The notes under the pieces were generated by a model. It did not search any database and had not been told where the DNA came from. It worked only from the letters and a program-made list of their open reading frames with translations. A stretch of 64,000 nt of DNA, from the NCBI GenBank assembly GCA_038246545.1, contig JBBRVW010000004.1:62001-126000 (forward strand), read 5' to 3'. The stretch comes from JBBRVW01 sp038246545. Its GTDB lineage: Bacteria > Actinomycetota > Actinomycetes > JACCUZ01. The position numbers were made by a program, and so were the translations under genes. Of the stretch, positions 31,208 to 40,743 are shown in pieces; position 1 is the first letter of the stretch, and each line of letters opens with the position of its first letter.

Positions 31208-32881
31208 GTGACCGCCACCCTGGCCCGACTCGACGGCGGGTCCGTCGCGCGTTGGGCCACGACGGCCCGCGACGCCCTCGAAGCGGCCCGCGAAGAGATC
31301 GACGACCTCAACGTCTACCCGGTGCCCGACGGCGACACCGGCACCAACCTGCACCTCACGCTGGCCGCCGCGGTCGAGTCCCTGGCAGGCGCCGCCGTCC
31401 GCGACGACGACACCGAGACCCCCACCCCGCGCCGGCTGCTGTCCGCGCTGGCCCACGGCGCCCTCATGGGGGCCCGGGGCAACTCGGGCGTCATCCTGTC
31501 CCAGCTCCTGCGGGGGATGGCCGACGGCGTCGACGGCGTCACCGGGCCGGTCGACGCGGCCCAGCTGTCGCGTGCGCTCACCGCCGGGGCGAGGGCCGCG
31601 TACGACGCGGTGGCCGACCCGGTCGAGGGCACCATGCTGAGCGTTGCCCGGGTGGCCGCCGAGCATGCCGCCAGCGCCGTCGACCGTGCGGCGGGTGGCG
31701 GCGACGTGCTGGCCGCGGTGGTCACCGCGGCGGCTGAGGGGGCCCGCGTCGCGCTCGCCGACACTCCGAAACAGCTCGACATCCTGGCCCGGGCCGGCGT
31801 GGTGGACGCCGGTGGCCGTGGGATCTGCGTCCTGCTCGACGCGCTCGCCTCGGTCGTCACCGGCGCAACGCCGACCGCCATCGAGACCAGGCTGGCAGGC
31901 AGCCGGCTGGCCGAGACGCAGGCGGTCCGGCCACGCAGCGGTCTCGACGTCGAGGATCCCGACGCGCACGGTCCGACGTACGAGGTGATGTACCTCCTCG
32001 ACGCGCCGGCGGACGCCATCGCCCCGCTGCGCGAGACGCTCGGCCCGCTCGGCGACTCGCTGGTGGTCGTCGGCGCCGAGCCCACCTGGAACGTCCATGT
32101 CCACGTCGACGACGTCGGAGCGGCCGTCGAGGCCGGCATCGAGGCGGGCCGCCCGCACCGGATCCGGGTCACCCACTTCCGTGACGCCGCGCGTGCCACC
32201 GTCGGGGAGCTGCCCGGCGACAGCCGCGGGGTCGTGTCGGTCGTCGCGGGTGACGGTCTCGCGGCGCTGTTCGAGGCGGCCGGCGCCACCGTCGTGCCCG
32301 GCGGCCCGGGCCGGCGGGCCTCCACGGCCGAGATGCTCACCGGCCTGCGGCACGCCCGGGCACGGGACCTCGTGGTGCTGCCCAACGACGCCGACAGCCT
32401 GGCGGTGGCGGAGGCGGCGGCTGCCAAGGCCCGGGACGAGGGTCTGCGGGTCGCCGTCATCCCCACCCGGGCCAGCGTCCAGGCCATCGCCGCCCTGGCC
32501 GTGCACGACCCGGCGCGACGGTTCGAGGACGACGTCGTCGCGATGACCGCCGCGGCCGGGCACTGCCGGCACGGTGGTGTCACCGTCGCCGCCCGTGAGG
32601 CGGTCACGATGGCCGGCGTGTGCCAGCCGGGCGACGTGCTGGGCATCGTCGACGGCGACTTCGCGATCATCGGCGACGACCTCGCCACGGTGGCCCGCAC
32701 CGTGGTCGACCGGATGCTCGGCTCCGGCGGCGAGCTGGTCACCCTGGTCACCGGGCTCGGCGCCGACCCGGACCTCGCCGACGTGGTGGCCGAGCACGCA
32801 CGCCGCGGGCGTCCGGCGGTCGACACCCTGCTCTACGACGGGGGCCAGCCGGGCTACCCGCTGCTGCTGGGCGTCGAGTGA
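31208..32881 (+). CDS. DAK2-domain protein (YloV/FakA-like kinase)
   Basis: 557 residues. The N-terminal DhaL/DAK2 nucleotide domain shows DDLNVYPVPDGDTGTNLHLT and MGARGNSGVILSQLLRGM. A central domain and a DegV-associated C-terminal domain (VVLPNDADSLAVAEAAAAKA) follow. In Firmicutes the homologue FakA phosphorylates fatty acids carried by FakB (DegV) proteins; no degV gene is in the window. As in Bacillus (yloV-recG), it lies directly before recG, 12 nt apart. Confidence 0.85.
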   Translation: MTATLARLDGGSVARWATTARDALEAAREEIDDLNVYPVPDGDTGTNLHLTLAAAVESLAGAAVRDDDTETPTPRRLLSALAHGALMGARGNSGVILSQLLRGMADGVDGVTGPVDAAQLSRALTAGARAAYDAVADPVEGTMLSVARVAAEHAASAVDRAAGGGDVLAAVVTAAAEGARVALADTPKQLDILARAGVVDAGGRGICVLLDALASVVTGATPTAIETRLAGSRLAETQAVRPRSGLDVEDPDAHGPTYEVMYLLDAPADAIAPLRETLGPLGDSLVVVGAEPTWNVHVHVDDVGAAVEAGIEAGRPHRIRVTHFRDAARATVGELPGDSRGVVSVVAGDGLAALFEAAGATVVPGGPGRRASTAEMLTGLRHARARDLVVLPNDADSLAVAEAAAAKARDEGLRVAVIPTRASVQAIAALAVHDPARRFEDDVVAMTAAAGHCRHGGVTVAAREAVTMAGVCQPGDVLGIVDGDFAIIGDDLATVARTVVDRMLGSGGELVTLVTGLGADPDLADVVAEHARRGRPAVDTLLYDGGQPGYPLLLGVE

Positions 32882-32893
32882 CGGGAGGCTGAC

Positions 32894-35077
32894 GTGGTCT
32901 CGCTGCGTGCCCCGGTCAAGGCCGTCGTCGGTGGTCCGACGGCCAAGGAGCTCACCGACAAGCTCCACGTCGCGACCGTCGAGGACCTTCTGCGGCACTA
33001 CCCGCGCCGCTACTACGAGCGCGGCGAGCTGACCGACCTGTCCCAGCTGCGCCCCGGCGAGCAGGCCACCGTGCAGGCGACCGTCCACTCCGTGTCCGGC
33101 CGGCAGATCCGGCCCAAGTTGCACAAGCTCGACGTCGTCGTCACCGACGGGCGCACCCGCACCACCGTCACGTTCTTCAACCAGCGCTGGCGCGGGAAGG
33201 CGCTCCGGGCCGGCGACGAGGTCTTCCTCGCCGGCAAGGTCGAGATCTTCAACGGCAAGGTCACCATCACCAACCCCGAGATCGCCGCCGGCGACGACGT
33301 CGAGGACTTCGCCGGCAGTCTCGTCCCGGTCTACCCGGCCACCGCCAAGCTGCCCTCCTGGCGGCTGAGCAAGGCCGTCAAGATCGCCCTCGACGTCGCG
33401 CTGGCCGACGACGAGAGCCTGCCCGACCCGCTGCCGCCCGACGTCAGGCTGCGTCGCGGCCTGATGGGCCTGGCCGACGCGCTGCGGCTGGTCCATCGCC
33501 CCGACACCTACGACGACGTACGCCGGTCCCGCCGACGGTTGCGCTTCGACGAGGCCTTCGTGCTGCAGACCGTCCTCGCTCGGCGCCGCGCCGAGGCCAT
33601 GGCCGAGCCGGCCACTGCCCGGGTGGGCCGCGACGACGGGCTGCTGGCGGCGTTCGACGAACGGCTGCCGTTCACCCTCACCCAGGGCCAGCAGGAGGTC
33701 GCCGCGGCGATAGCTGAGGACCTCGCGCGCGAGCACCCGATGCACCGGCTGCTCCAGGGCGAGGTGGGGTCCGGCAAGACCGTGGTGGCCTTGCGGGCGA
33801 TGCTCGCCGTGGTCGACGCAGGCGGCCAGGCCGCGCTGCTCGCCCCCACCGAGGTCCTCGCCCAGCAGCACCACCGGTCGATCACGGCGATGCTCGGGCC
33901 GCTCGCCGAGCGTGGCCTGCTCGGCGGGTCCGACGTCGGCACCCGGGTCGCGCTGCTCACCGGCTCGCAGGGCACCGCGGCGCGGCGTACCAACCTGCTC
34001 GACACCGCGAGCGGCGACGCCGGGATCGTGATCGGCACCCACGCCCTGATCCAGGACAAGGTCGAGTTCCAGGACCTCGGACTGGTCGTGGTCGACGAGC
34101 AGCACCGCTTCGGCGTCGAGCAGCGCGATGCCCTCCGGGCCAAGGCGAAGGTCCCGCCGCACCTGCTGGTGATGACCGCGACGCCGATCCCGCGCACGGT
34201 GGCGATGACCGTCTTCGGCGACCTCGACGTCTCGACGCTGACCGAGCTGCCAGCCGGACGCTCGCCGATCACGTCGCACGTCGTGCCCGCGGGCGAGAAG
34301 CCGCACTTCCTCGACCGCGCCTGGGCGCGGGTCCGCGAGGAGGCCGACTCCGGTCACCAGGTCTACGTCGTCTGCCCACGCATCGGCGGCACCGACGCCG
34401 ACACCCTCGACGACAGCACCGGTGGCGAGCCCGATCCGGACGACGGGTCGGGCCCGCCGGCCCGGCCGGCCCTCGCCGTCCTCGACGTGGCGCCGATGCT
34501 CGTCGAGGGGCCGCTGTCCGGGCTGCGGGTCGAGGTGCTGCACGGGCGGCTGCCCGCCGACGACAAGGACGACGTCATGCGTCGGTTCACGGCCGGGGAC
34601 GTCGACGTCCTGGTCGCGACCACCGTCGTCGAGGTCGGCGTCGACGTGCCCAACGCCACCGGCATGGTCGTTCTCGACGCCGACCGGTTCGGCGTCTCCC
34701 AGCTGCACCAGCTGCGCGGCCGGGTGGGTCGTGGTGCCGCGCCCGGCATCTGCCTGCTCGTCACCGACGCCGAGGCCGGGACACCGGCCCGCGAGCGGCT
34801 GGACGCGGTGGCCGCGACCCTCGACGGCTTCGAGCTGTCCCGGCTCGACCTCGAGACCCGGCGCGAGGGCGACGTCCTCGGCGCCTCGCAGTCCGGTCGC
34901 CGGACCAGCCTGCGGCTGCTCTCGGTGCTGCGCGACGAGGACCTCATCGTCGACGCCCGTGAGGACGCCGCCGCGGTGGTCGCCGACGACCCCCTGCTGC
35001 GGCGGCACGAGGCGCTGCGAGAGGCCGTCGAGCAGGTGCTCGCCGAGCAGAACGCCGAGTACCTGGAGAAGGCATGA
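32894..35077 (+). CDS. recG: ATP-dependent DNA helicase RecG
   Basis: 727 residues. An N-terminal wedge domain with OB fold (LLRHYPRRYYERGEL; VVVTDGRTRTTVTFFNQRW) precedes the helicase core: Walker A GEVGSGKT (about residues 287-294), DEQHRFG (about 400), MTATPIPRTVAMTVFGDLD, and the C-terminal TRG/arginine-finger part (RFGVSQLHQLRGRVGRG). It remodels stalled forks and branched DNA. An acidic, Gly-rich insertion (about residues 500-525) between helicase motifs is less conserved. Confidence 0.96.
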   Translation: MVSLRAPVKAVVGGPTAKELTDKLHVATVEDLLRHYPRRYYERGELTDLSQLRPGEQATVQATVHSVSGRQIRPKLHKLDVVVTDGRTRTTVTFFNQRWRGKALRAGDEVFLAGKVEIFNGKVTITNPEIAAGDDVEDFAGSLVPVYPATAKLPSWRLSKAVKIALDVALADDESLPDPLPPDVRLRRGLMGLADALRLVHRPDTYDDVRRSRRRLRFDEAFVLQTVLARRRAEAMAEPATARVGRDDGLLAAFDERLPFTLTQGQQEVAAAIAEDLAREHPMHRLLQGEVGSGKTVVALRAMLAVVDAGGQAALLAPTEVLAQQHHRSITAMLGPLAERGLLGGSDVGTRVALLTGSQGTAARRTNLLDTASGDAGIVIGTHALIQDKVEFQDLGLVVVDEQHRFGVEQRDALRAKAKVPPHLLVMTATPIPRTVAMTVFGDLDVSTLTELPAGRSPITSHVVPAGEKPHFLDRAWARVREEADSGHQVYVVCPRIGGTDADTLDDSTGGEPDPDDGSGPPARPALAVLDVAPMLVEGPLSGLRVEVLHGRLPADDKDDVMRRFTAGDVDVLVATTVVEVGVDVPNATGMVVLDADRFGVSQLHQLRGRVGRGAAPGICLLVTDAEAGTPARERLDAVAATLDGFELSRLDLETRREGDVLGASQSGRRTSLRLLSVLRDEDLIVDAREDAAAVVADDPLLRRHEALREAVEQVLAEQNAEYLEKA

Positions 35078-35087
35078 CGGTCCCTGC

Positions 35088-35675
35088 ATGACCCGCGTCG
35101 TGGCCGGTGCCGCCCGCGGCCGCCGGCTCGCCGTGCCGCCGGGCGACGGCACCCGGCCCACCTCGGACCGCGCGCGCGAGGCGCTGTTCTCCAGCCTCGG
35201 CGCCCTGGTCGGGGCCTGGGCCGGCCGGCGCTTCCTCGACCTCTACGCCGGCAGCGGGGCGGTCGGTCTCGAGGCGCTCAGCCGGGGTGCCGCGCACGCC
35301 CTGCTCGTCGAGTCCGATCCCCGCGTGGTGCGCACGCTCGCCGCCAACGCCGACACGGTCGGCCTGCCCGGCGCTGTGGTGCGGCAGGGCCGGGCCGAGC
35401 GGGTGGTGGCCGACGGCCTGGCCGGCCGGCCGTACGACGTGGTGTTCGCTGACCCGCCCTACGCCCTGGCCGACGACGACCTGCGATCGGTGCTCGCCGA
35501 CCTCCGGCCGCAGCTCGCCGGCGACGCCGTGATCGCCGTCGAGCGCCCGACGCGCGGCGGGGCGTGGGCCTGGCCGGCCGGGTACGACGGCCTGCGCTCC
35601 CGCCGCTACGGCGAGGCGACGCTTTGGTACGGTCGCGCCACTTCCGGACCTGACCAGAGCCAGGAGAACCAGTGA
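35088..35675 (+). CDS. rsmD: 16S rRNA (guanine(966)-N2)-methyltransferase
   Basis: 195 residues, class I SAM methyltransferase. Seen: VVAGAARGRRLAVPPG, TSDRAREALFSSLGA, FLDLYAGSGAVGLEALSRGA (SAM loop) and VVFADPPYAL with the DPPY catalytic motif (about residue 122). It methylates G966 of 16S rRNA. ATG 35088 is 10 nt after recG; the stop overlaps coaD (GTGA). Confidence 0.93.
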   Translation: MTRVVAGAARGRRLAVPPGDGTRPTSDRAREALFSSLGALVGAWAGRRFLDLYAGSGAVGLEALSRGAAHALLVESDPRVVRTLAANADTVGLPGAVVRQGRAERVVADGLAGRPYDVVFADPPYALADDDLRSVLADLRPQLAGDAVIAVERPTRGGAWAWPAGYDGLRSRRYGEATLWYGRATSGPDQSQENQ

Positions 35676-36157
35676 CCGAGCGCCGCTGCGTCTGCCCCGG
35701 CTCCTTCGACCCGGTGACCAACGGGCACCTCGACGTCGTCGAGCGGGCCAGCCGGCTCTACGACGAGGTCACGGTGGCCGTTCTCGTCAACCAGTCGAAG
35801 GCCGGGTTGTTCGAGGTCCCCGAACGGATCGACATGCTGCGCGAGGTCACGGCAGGCCTCGGGAACGTCAAGATCGACTCGTTCCAAGGCCTGCTCGTCG
35901 ACTACTGCCGGGAGCACGACATCCCGGTCGTGGTCAAGGGCCTCCGGGCGGTCAGCGACTTCGACTACGAGCTGCAGATGTCGCAGATGAACAACCGGCT
36001 GACGGGCATCGAGACGATGTTCGTCGCCACCAACCCGGAGTACTCCTTCCTCTCGTCCAGCCTCGTCAAGGAGGTCGCCCGCTGGGGAGGCGACGTCTCC
36101 GGACTGGTCCCCGACGCCGTCCTCGCCCGGCTGCGCGCCCGGATCGACACGGCCTGA
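35672..36157 (+). CDS. coaD: Phosphopantetheine adenylyltransferase
   Basis: 161 residues, the usual length. It adds AMP to 4'-phosphopantetheine in coenzyme A synthesis. Seen: CPGSFDPVTNGHLDVVERA (HxGH-type nucleotidyl site), VVVKGLRAVSDFDYELQM and EYSFLSSSLVKEVARWGGDV. The GTG start overlaps rsmD by 4 nt; this rsmD-coaD pair is very widespread. Confidence 0.96.
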   Translation: MTERRCVCPGSFDPVTNGHLDVVERASRLYDEVTVAVLVNQSKAGLFEVPERIDMLREVTAGLGNVKIDSFQGLLVDYCREHDIPVVVKGLRAVSDFDYELQMSQMNNRLTGIETMFVATNPEYSFLSSSLVKEVARWGGDVSGLVPDAVLARLRARIDTA

Positions 36158-36258
36158 CCGGCGCGGTGTCCGTAGGCTGCTCCCCGGCGCTCGCACCTCA
36201 CGCCCGCCCGCACCCGGCCCCGCTCCATCTGACCCTCTCGCCATGGAGGCACCCGCCC

Positions 36259-36777
36259 GTGGACGTGCACGACAAGCTCGACGAGCTGATCGCCGTCGTC
36301 GAGAACTCCCGCGCCATGCCGATGTCGGCGTCCTGCATCGTCAACCGCAGCGAGGTGCTGGGGCTGCTCGAGGAGATCCGGGGCCTGCTGCCGGAGGACC
36401 TCCGGCACGCCCAGATGCTGCTCGCCGACCGCGAGTCGGTCGTCGACGAGGGTCGCCGCGAGGCGGCGCGGATCGTCACGCGGGCCGAGGAGGAGCGAGT
36501 CGCCCTCACCGCCGAGACCGAGGTCGTCGCCGAGTCGCAGCGGCAGGCCGCCCGGATCCGCCAGGAGGCCGCCGACGAGGCCCGGACCATGCGGGCCGAG
36601 GTCGACGACTACGTCGACAGCAAGCTGGCCAACTTCGAGGTCGTGCTGGGGAAGACCCTCAGCGCGGTCCGCCGCGGCCGCGACAAGCTGAGCGGCCGGA
36701 GCACCGTCGGCGACCTCGAGCAGTTCCCGGACGCCGACCCCGACGAGGACCCGTTCGGCGCCGAGCAGCCCGGCTGA
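36259..36777 (+). CDS. sepIVA: SepIVA-like DivIVA-family coiled-coil protein
   Basis: 172 residues. The N-terminus (VHDKLDELIAVVENSRAMPM) and NRSEVLGLLEEIRGLLPEDL match the mycobacterial Rv2927c/SepIVA family of septum proteins. A long coiled coil follows (about residues 50-125, rich in E, R, A; EEERVALTAETEVVAESQRQ), then an acidic Pro-containing tail. Position before the yceD-like gene, rpmF and rnc agrees with SepIVA. Expected on the cytoplasmic face at the septum or pole; role inferred by homology. GTG 36259 has GGAGG upstream. Confidence 0.75.
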   Translation: MDVHDKLDELIAVVENSRAMPMSASCIVNRSEVLGLLEEIRGLLPEDLRHAQMLLADRESVVDEGRREAARIVTRAEEERVALTAETEVVAESQRQAARIRQEAADEARTMRAEVDDYVDSKLANFEVVLGKTLSAVRRGRDKLSGRSTVGDLEQFPDADPDEDPFGAEQPG

Positions 36778-36877
36778 CCCCGGCCACGGACTCCATGATC
36801 CAGATCGGATCGAGACCGCGCTCTGCCAGAGAGCCGCTGGGGAGCACCGGGCCTGGGTCGCTGGTGGCAGGCGAGGA

Positions 36878-36907
36878 TGTGACCCGGGCGCATCGGTCAG
36901 GTAGCCT
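36878..36907 (+). promoter_or_regulatory. Promoter of the yceD-like/rpmF/rnc unit
   Basis: TGTGAC (36878-36883), 18 nt, TAGCCT (36902-36907). It gives a 5' leader of about 36 nt before ATG 36950. It lies in the 172-nt gap after the SepIVA-like gene. Confidence 0.5.
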
Positions 36908-36949
36908 TTCGCGCGGTCCCACCTGGGGGCCGAGACCGTCACGTCCGCG

Positions 36950-37540
36950 ATGAGCATGCCCGAAGAGAGCAGGAGACCCACGCACCGCCTCGACCCGCGT
37001 TCGCCCCTCGTCCTCGACACACGAGAGCTGGGGCGGCGGCCGGGGTCGATGCGCCCGGTCTCCCGATCTGTTCCGGCACCGGCCCACCTCGGGAACGACG
37101 TGCTCGGCGTCACGGAGGGGTCGCCGCTCGAGCTGGACCTCCGGCTCGAGTCGGTGGTCGAGGGTGTGCTCGTCTCCGGCGCGGTGTCCGGCACCGCGGC
37201 GGGGGAGTGCGTGCGCTGTCTCGACCCGGTCTCGACTCCGGTCGTGGTCGACCTCCAAGAGCTCTTCGCCCATGCCGGGCAGGAGCGCGACGAGGACGAC
37301 GACACCGAGCCGCTGCCGGAGATGGACGGCGTCCTGCTGGACATCGAGCCGGCGGTCCGGGACGCGGTGGTGCTCGCACTGCCGCTGCAGCCGGTCTGCC
37401 GGGACGACTGCCCCGGTCTGTGCCCGCACTGCGGGGCACGCCTGGCGGACGACCCGGAGCACGCGCACGACGAGGTCGACGCGCGGTGGGAGGCCCTCCG
37501 GGGACTGGCCGCCGGCAGGGAGCACGACAGCACCACCTGA
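36950..37540 (+). CDS. YceD-like DUF177 protein
   Basis: 196 residues. DUF177 pattern: LDLRLESVVEGVLVSGAVSG, then ECVRCLDPV, and near the end CRDDCPGLCPHCGARL, giving paired cysteines that may bind metal. In other bacteria and plants the family affects 23S rRNA accumulation and is coupled to rpmF, which follows here after 58 nt. ATG 36950 and ATG 36956 are both possible. Confidence 0.88.
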   Translation: MSMPEESRRPTHRLDPRSPLVLDTRELGRRPGSMRPVSRSVPAPAHLGNDVLGVTEGSPLELDLRLESVVEGVLVSGAVSGTAAGECVRCLDPVSTPVVVDLQELFAHAGQERDEDDDTEPLPEMDGVLLDIEPAVRDAVVLALPLQPVCRDDCPGLCPHCGARLADDPEHAHDEVDARWEALRGLAAGREHDSTT

Positions 37541-37598
37541 GCAGCACGCCGAGCACGACCGAGCAGTACTGACGTACCGAGAGCAGGAGAGATCACCC

Positions 37599-37772
37599 GT
37601 GGCCGTTCCCAAGCGGAAGATGTCGCGCAGCAACACGCGTTCGCGTCGCGCGAACTGGAAGGCGACCGCGGCGCCCCTGGTGGCCTGCCAGCGGTGCCGC
37701 GAGCCGAAGCTCGCCCACATCGCGTGCCCTCACTGCGGCACCTACAACGGCCGCGACGTCCTCGACGTCTGA
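37599..37772 (+). CDS. rpmF: 50S ribosomal protein bL32
   Basis: 57 residues: VAVPKRKMSRSNTRSRRANW, then CQRC and CPHCG, the zinc-binding (C+) type. The GTG start has GCAGGAGAG upstream. Standard order DUF177-rpmF-rnc-mutM. Confidence 0.96.
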   Translation: MAVPKRKMSRSNTRSRRANWKATAAPLVACQRCREPKLAHIACPHCGTYNGRDVLDV

Positions 37773-37779
37773 GCGGTTC

Positions 37780-38538
37780 GTGACCGCCCAGCCGACGTCG
37801 AGTGCGGACGACCTCGACACGCGTCTCGCCACGGCGATCGGCGTCATCATCGAGCCCGGCCTGGCCCGGCGCGCTCTCACCCATCGCTCGTACGCGTACG
37901 AGAACGGTGGCCTGCCCACCAATGAGCGGCTGGAGTTCCTCGGCGACTCGGTGCTCGGCCTCGTGGTCACCGACACGCTGTTCCGCACGCACCCCGAGCT
38001 GCCCGAGGGGCAGCTGGCCAAGCTGCGCGCAGCCGTCGTGAACATGCGCGCCCTGGCCGACGTCAGCCGCGACCTCTCCCTGGGCGACCTCGTCCGGCTC
38101 GGCCGCGGCGAGGAGACCACCGGCGGCCGCGACAAGTCCTCGATCCTGGCCGACACCCTCGAGGCAGTGCTCGGAGCCGTGTACATCGACCGTGGCCTGG
38201 AGGTCGCCGGCGAGCTCGTGCACCGCCTGTTCGACCCGTTGATCGACGAGGCCGCCACCTTGGGTGCCGGCCTCGACTGGAAGACCAGCCTCCAGGAGCT
38301 CACGGCGACCGCGACGCTCGGCGTGCCCGAGTACGTCGTCTCCGAGACCGGCCCCGACCACCAGAAGCTCTTCACCGCCGTGGTCCGCGTCGGCGGCGAG
38401 TCGTACGGCGAGGGCAGCGGGCGCAGCAAGAAAGAGGCCGAGCAGGAGGCCGCGGCCACCGCGTGGCGGCACCTGCGCGACCTGGTGCCGGAGGTCGACC
38501 CCGACGAGGTCGAGGTCCCCACGCCGCACGCCGGCTAG
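37780..38538 (+). CDS. rnc: Ribonuclease III
   Basis: 252 residues. The catalytic domain contains ERLEFLGDSVLGLVVTD (metal-binding Glu/Asp signature) and KSSILADTLEAVLGAVYIDRG. A C-terminal double-stranded RNA-binding domain follows from about residue 168 (WKTSLQELTATATLGVPEY; GSGRSKKEAEQEAAATAW). It processes rRNA precursors and cleaves structured RNAs. GTG 37780 is 7 nt after rpmF. Confidence 0.96.
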   Translation: MTAQPTSSADDLDTRLATAIGVIIEPGLARRALTHRSYAYENGGLPTNERLEFLGDSVLGLVVTDTLFRTHPELPEGQLAKLRAAVVNMRALADVSRDLSLGDLVRLGRGEETTGGRDKSSILADTLEAVLGAVYIDRGLEVAGELVHRLFDPLIDEAATLGAGLDWKTSLQELTATATLGVPEYVVSETGPDHQKLFTAVVRVGGESYGEGSGRSKKEAEQEAAATAWRHLRDLVPEVDPDEVEVPTPHAG

Positions 38539-38539
38539 C

Positions 38540-39406
38540 GTGCCCGAGCTCCCCGAGGTCGAGGTGGTCCGGCGCGGTCTCGAGCGGTGGGTCGCCGGCC
38601 GGACGATCGCCGCTGTCGAGGTGGCCCATCCCCGTGCGGTACGCCGGCACCTGGCCGGCGGGGCCGACTTCGCCGCCCGCCTCGCCGGCCGCACGATCAC
38701 GGGCGCCAGCCGGCGCGGCAAGTACCTGTGGCTGCCGCTGGACGGCGACGCCGACGCCGTCCTGGCCCACCTCGGGATGAGCGGGCAGCTGCTCGTCCGC
38801 CGGCCGGGCGACGCCGACGAGACCCACCTGAGGCTCCGGCTGACGTTCGCCGACGGCGGTCCGGAGCTGCGCTTCATCGACCAGCGGACGTTCGGCGGTC
38901 TGGCGCTGGTGGACCTCGCCGACGGCGTCGACCGCGTCCCCGAGCCCGTCGCCCACATCGGTCGCGACCCGCTCGACCCGGTGTTCGACGAGCGGGCCTG
39001 GGTCGCGGCGCTGCGCCGCCGGCGGACCGGCCTCAAGCGCGCCCTGCTCGACCAGACCCTGGCCAGCGGCATCGGCAACATCTACGCCGACGAGGCGCTG
39101 TGGCGGGCCAGGCTGCACTGGGCGCGGGCGACCGAGACCCTGCCGCGCCCGAAGGCTCTCGCCGTCCTGGCGGCCGCGCGGGCGGTGATGGTGGCGGCCC
39201 TCGCCGAGGGTGGAACCTCGTTCGACTCCCTCTACGTGAACGTGAACGGCGAGAGTGGCTACTTCGACCGCCGGCTGCGCGTCTACGGCCGCACAGGGGA
39301 CCCGTGCGACCGCTGCGGGTCGCGGGTCGTCCGGGAGCACTTCATGAACCGCTCCTCGTTCCGCTGCCCGCGCTGCCAGCGCACGCCCCGCCAGGTGCAC
39401 TGGTGA
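38540..39406 (+). CDS. mutM: Formamidopyrimidine-DNA glycosylase
   Basis: 288 residues. After removal of fMet the N-terminal PELPEVE supplies the catalytic proline and glutamate. Other signs: HLGMSGQL, the H2TH part with LDQTLASGIGNIYADEALWR, and the zinc finger CDRCGS ... CPRCQRTPRQ at the C-terminus. It removes 8-oxoguanine and formamidopyrimidine from DNA. GTG 38540 is one base after the rnc stop codon. Confidence 0.96.
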   Translation: MPELPEVEVVRRGLERWVAGRTIAAVEVAHPRAVRRHLAGGADFAARLAGRTITGASRRGKYLWLPLDGDADAVLAHLGMSGQLLVRRPGDADETHLRLRLTFADGGPELRFIDQRTFGGLALVDLADGVDRVPEPVAHIGRDPLDPVFDERAWVAALRRRRTGLKRALLDQTLASGIGNIYADEALWRARLHWARATETLPRPKALAVLAAARAVMVAALAEGGTSFDSLYVNVNGESGYFDRRLRVYGRTGDPCDRCGSRVVREHFMNRSSFRCPRCQRTPRQVHW

Positions 39407-39493
39407 CCACGGTCTGAAGGTGCAGGTCACGCTCTCGGCACGGGGGTGTCGTCCGGGACCCGGCCGAGGGTGCCTACCGCAATACTCCGGGCT

Positions 39494-40723
39494 ATGACAC
39501 CGGAGTCCGGCGCGCCGCTGGGGCCGCGTGAGCGGCCCGAGGACGTCGTCGGCCAGGGCCCCGAGGAGGAGCCCGCCGGCGCTGCGTCCTCCTGGCCGAA
39601 GAAGGCCGGGATCGCGGTGGCGGTGGTGGTCGTCCTCGCCGGGCTGTCGCGCGCGGGCCTGCTGTCGTCCGACCAGCCGTCACCCGCCCCCGAGCCGACT
39701 GCGTCCGGGTCGGCGACCGCCGTCGGCACGTCGAACGGGCCACGGCTGGTCGCCCGGGCCGGTGAGCGTCTGGTCCTGGGTGCCCGCGGCGCCGCCCGGC
39801 CGGGCTCGCGGCTGCCCCCGGGGCTCCCCGCAGACGCCCGGCTCGTGCCGGTGCGTCCCGGGGGGACGACCGCCGACGAGTCGGCCGACATCCCCGGCCC
39901 CGTGATCGGCGTGCACGACGGCCGGCTCTTCCGGGCCGACGCCGACCGCCGCCGGTCCCGCGACCTCGGACCCGCGGACCTCGTCGTCGCGGGCAGTCCC
40001 GGCCCGGCCCGGGCCATGGTCCTGCGCGACGGCAGCCTGCAGGAGGTGGAGGTCTCCACCGGGGCCACGACCGACCCTGACCCGTACCCCGGCTTCTCCG
40101 GCGGCGGCTGGGCGCCTGTGGGACTGCTGGGCGGCGCCGGCGTAGGTGGGGTGGTCCTCTCCCGGCCGGCCGCCGGTGGGGACGGGATCTCGTTGGCACT
40201 GGCCTACCCGCGCGCCCTGGTCGAGTCGACGCAGCGCGAGGCGCGGCGCGACCTGGGCAACTACGGCGCCCTGCTCGGCATCGCCGACGACTGGGTGATC
40301 ACGCTGGACCGGTCCTGCCCCGGACCCGCGTGCCGGCTCGAGGTCGTCACCGTCACCCGCGACACCAGCACCTCGCGGCCGGTGGCGCCGCCGGCGGGCT
40401 GGACCTTTCTGCCCGGTCCGACGGCGGGCCGCACCCACGAGGCGCTCGTCCCGGTCCGCAGCGCCGACGGCGACTCGGTCGCACTGGCCCGGTTGGTGCC
40501 CGGCGGCGACAACGCGCTGCTCGTGGGCGGCACCGACCGGGTGGTGCTCGACGCCGGTCTGGTCGACCGGCCCGACGGCTCCGTCTACCTGCTGCGCGAG
40601 CCGGCCGGCGGGGGCGACCCGGTGCCGATGGTCTGGGACCCCGACTCGCCCAGCGCCGTGGTGCCGCTGCTCCCGCCCGGCACGTTCCCCGCCGGCTCAC
40701 GACTCGTGTGCGTGTGCGGATGA
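39494..40723 (+). CDS. One-pass membrane protein, unknown
   Basis: 409 residues. An acidic cytoplasmic N-terminus (1-35) is followed by one membrane segment (about 38-55, GIAVAVVVVLAGL) and a large outside domain rich in short beta-strand units (DGRLFRADADRRRSRDLGPA; VVLSRPAAGGDGISLALAY), suggestive of a beta-propeller. It ends with a cysteine pair (VCVCG), and SCPGPAC may form a disulfide. AATACT (39481-39486) could be a -10, 7 nt before ATG 39494. No family recognised. Likely paired with the lipoprotein 20 nt downstream. Confidence 0.65.
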   Translation: MTPESGAPLGPRERPEDVVGQGPEEEPAGAASSWPKKAGIAVAVVVVLAGLSRAGLLSSDQPSPAPEPTASGSATAVGTSNGPRLVARAGERLVLGARGAARPGSRLPPGLPADARLVPVRPGGTTADESADIPGPVIGVHDGRLFRADADRRRSRDLGPADLVVAGSPGPARAMVLRDGSLQEVEVSTGATTDPDPYPGFSGGGWAPVGLLGGAGVGGVVLSRPAAGGDGISLALAYPRALVESTQREARRDLGNYGALLGIADDWVITLDRSCPGPACRLEVVTVTRDTSTSRPVAPPAGWTFLPGPTAGRTHEALVPVRSADGDSVALARLVPGGDNALLVGGTDRVVLDAGLVDRPDGSVYLLREPAGGGDPVPMVWDPDSPSAVVPLLPPGTFPAGSRLVCVCG

Positions 40724-40743
40724 GCCGTCCTAGGCTCGGCCCC

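Noticed and set aside
31157..35161. A 1334-codon open frame on the minus strand
   Set aside because: It is antisense to the FakA-like gene, recG and rsmD, has no recognisable domain and Asp/Gly/Arg-rich low-complexity sequence typical of antisense frames in GC-rich DNA.
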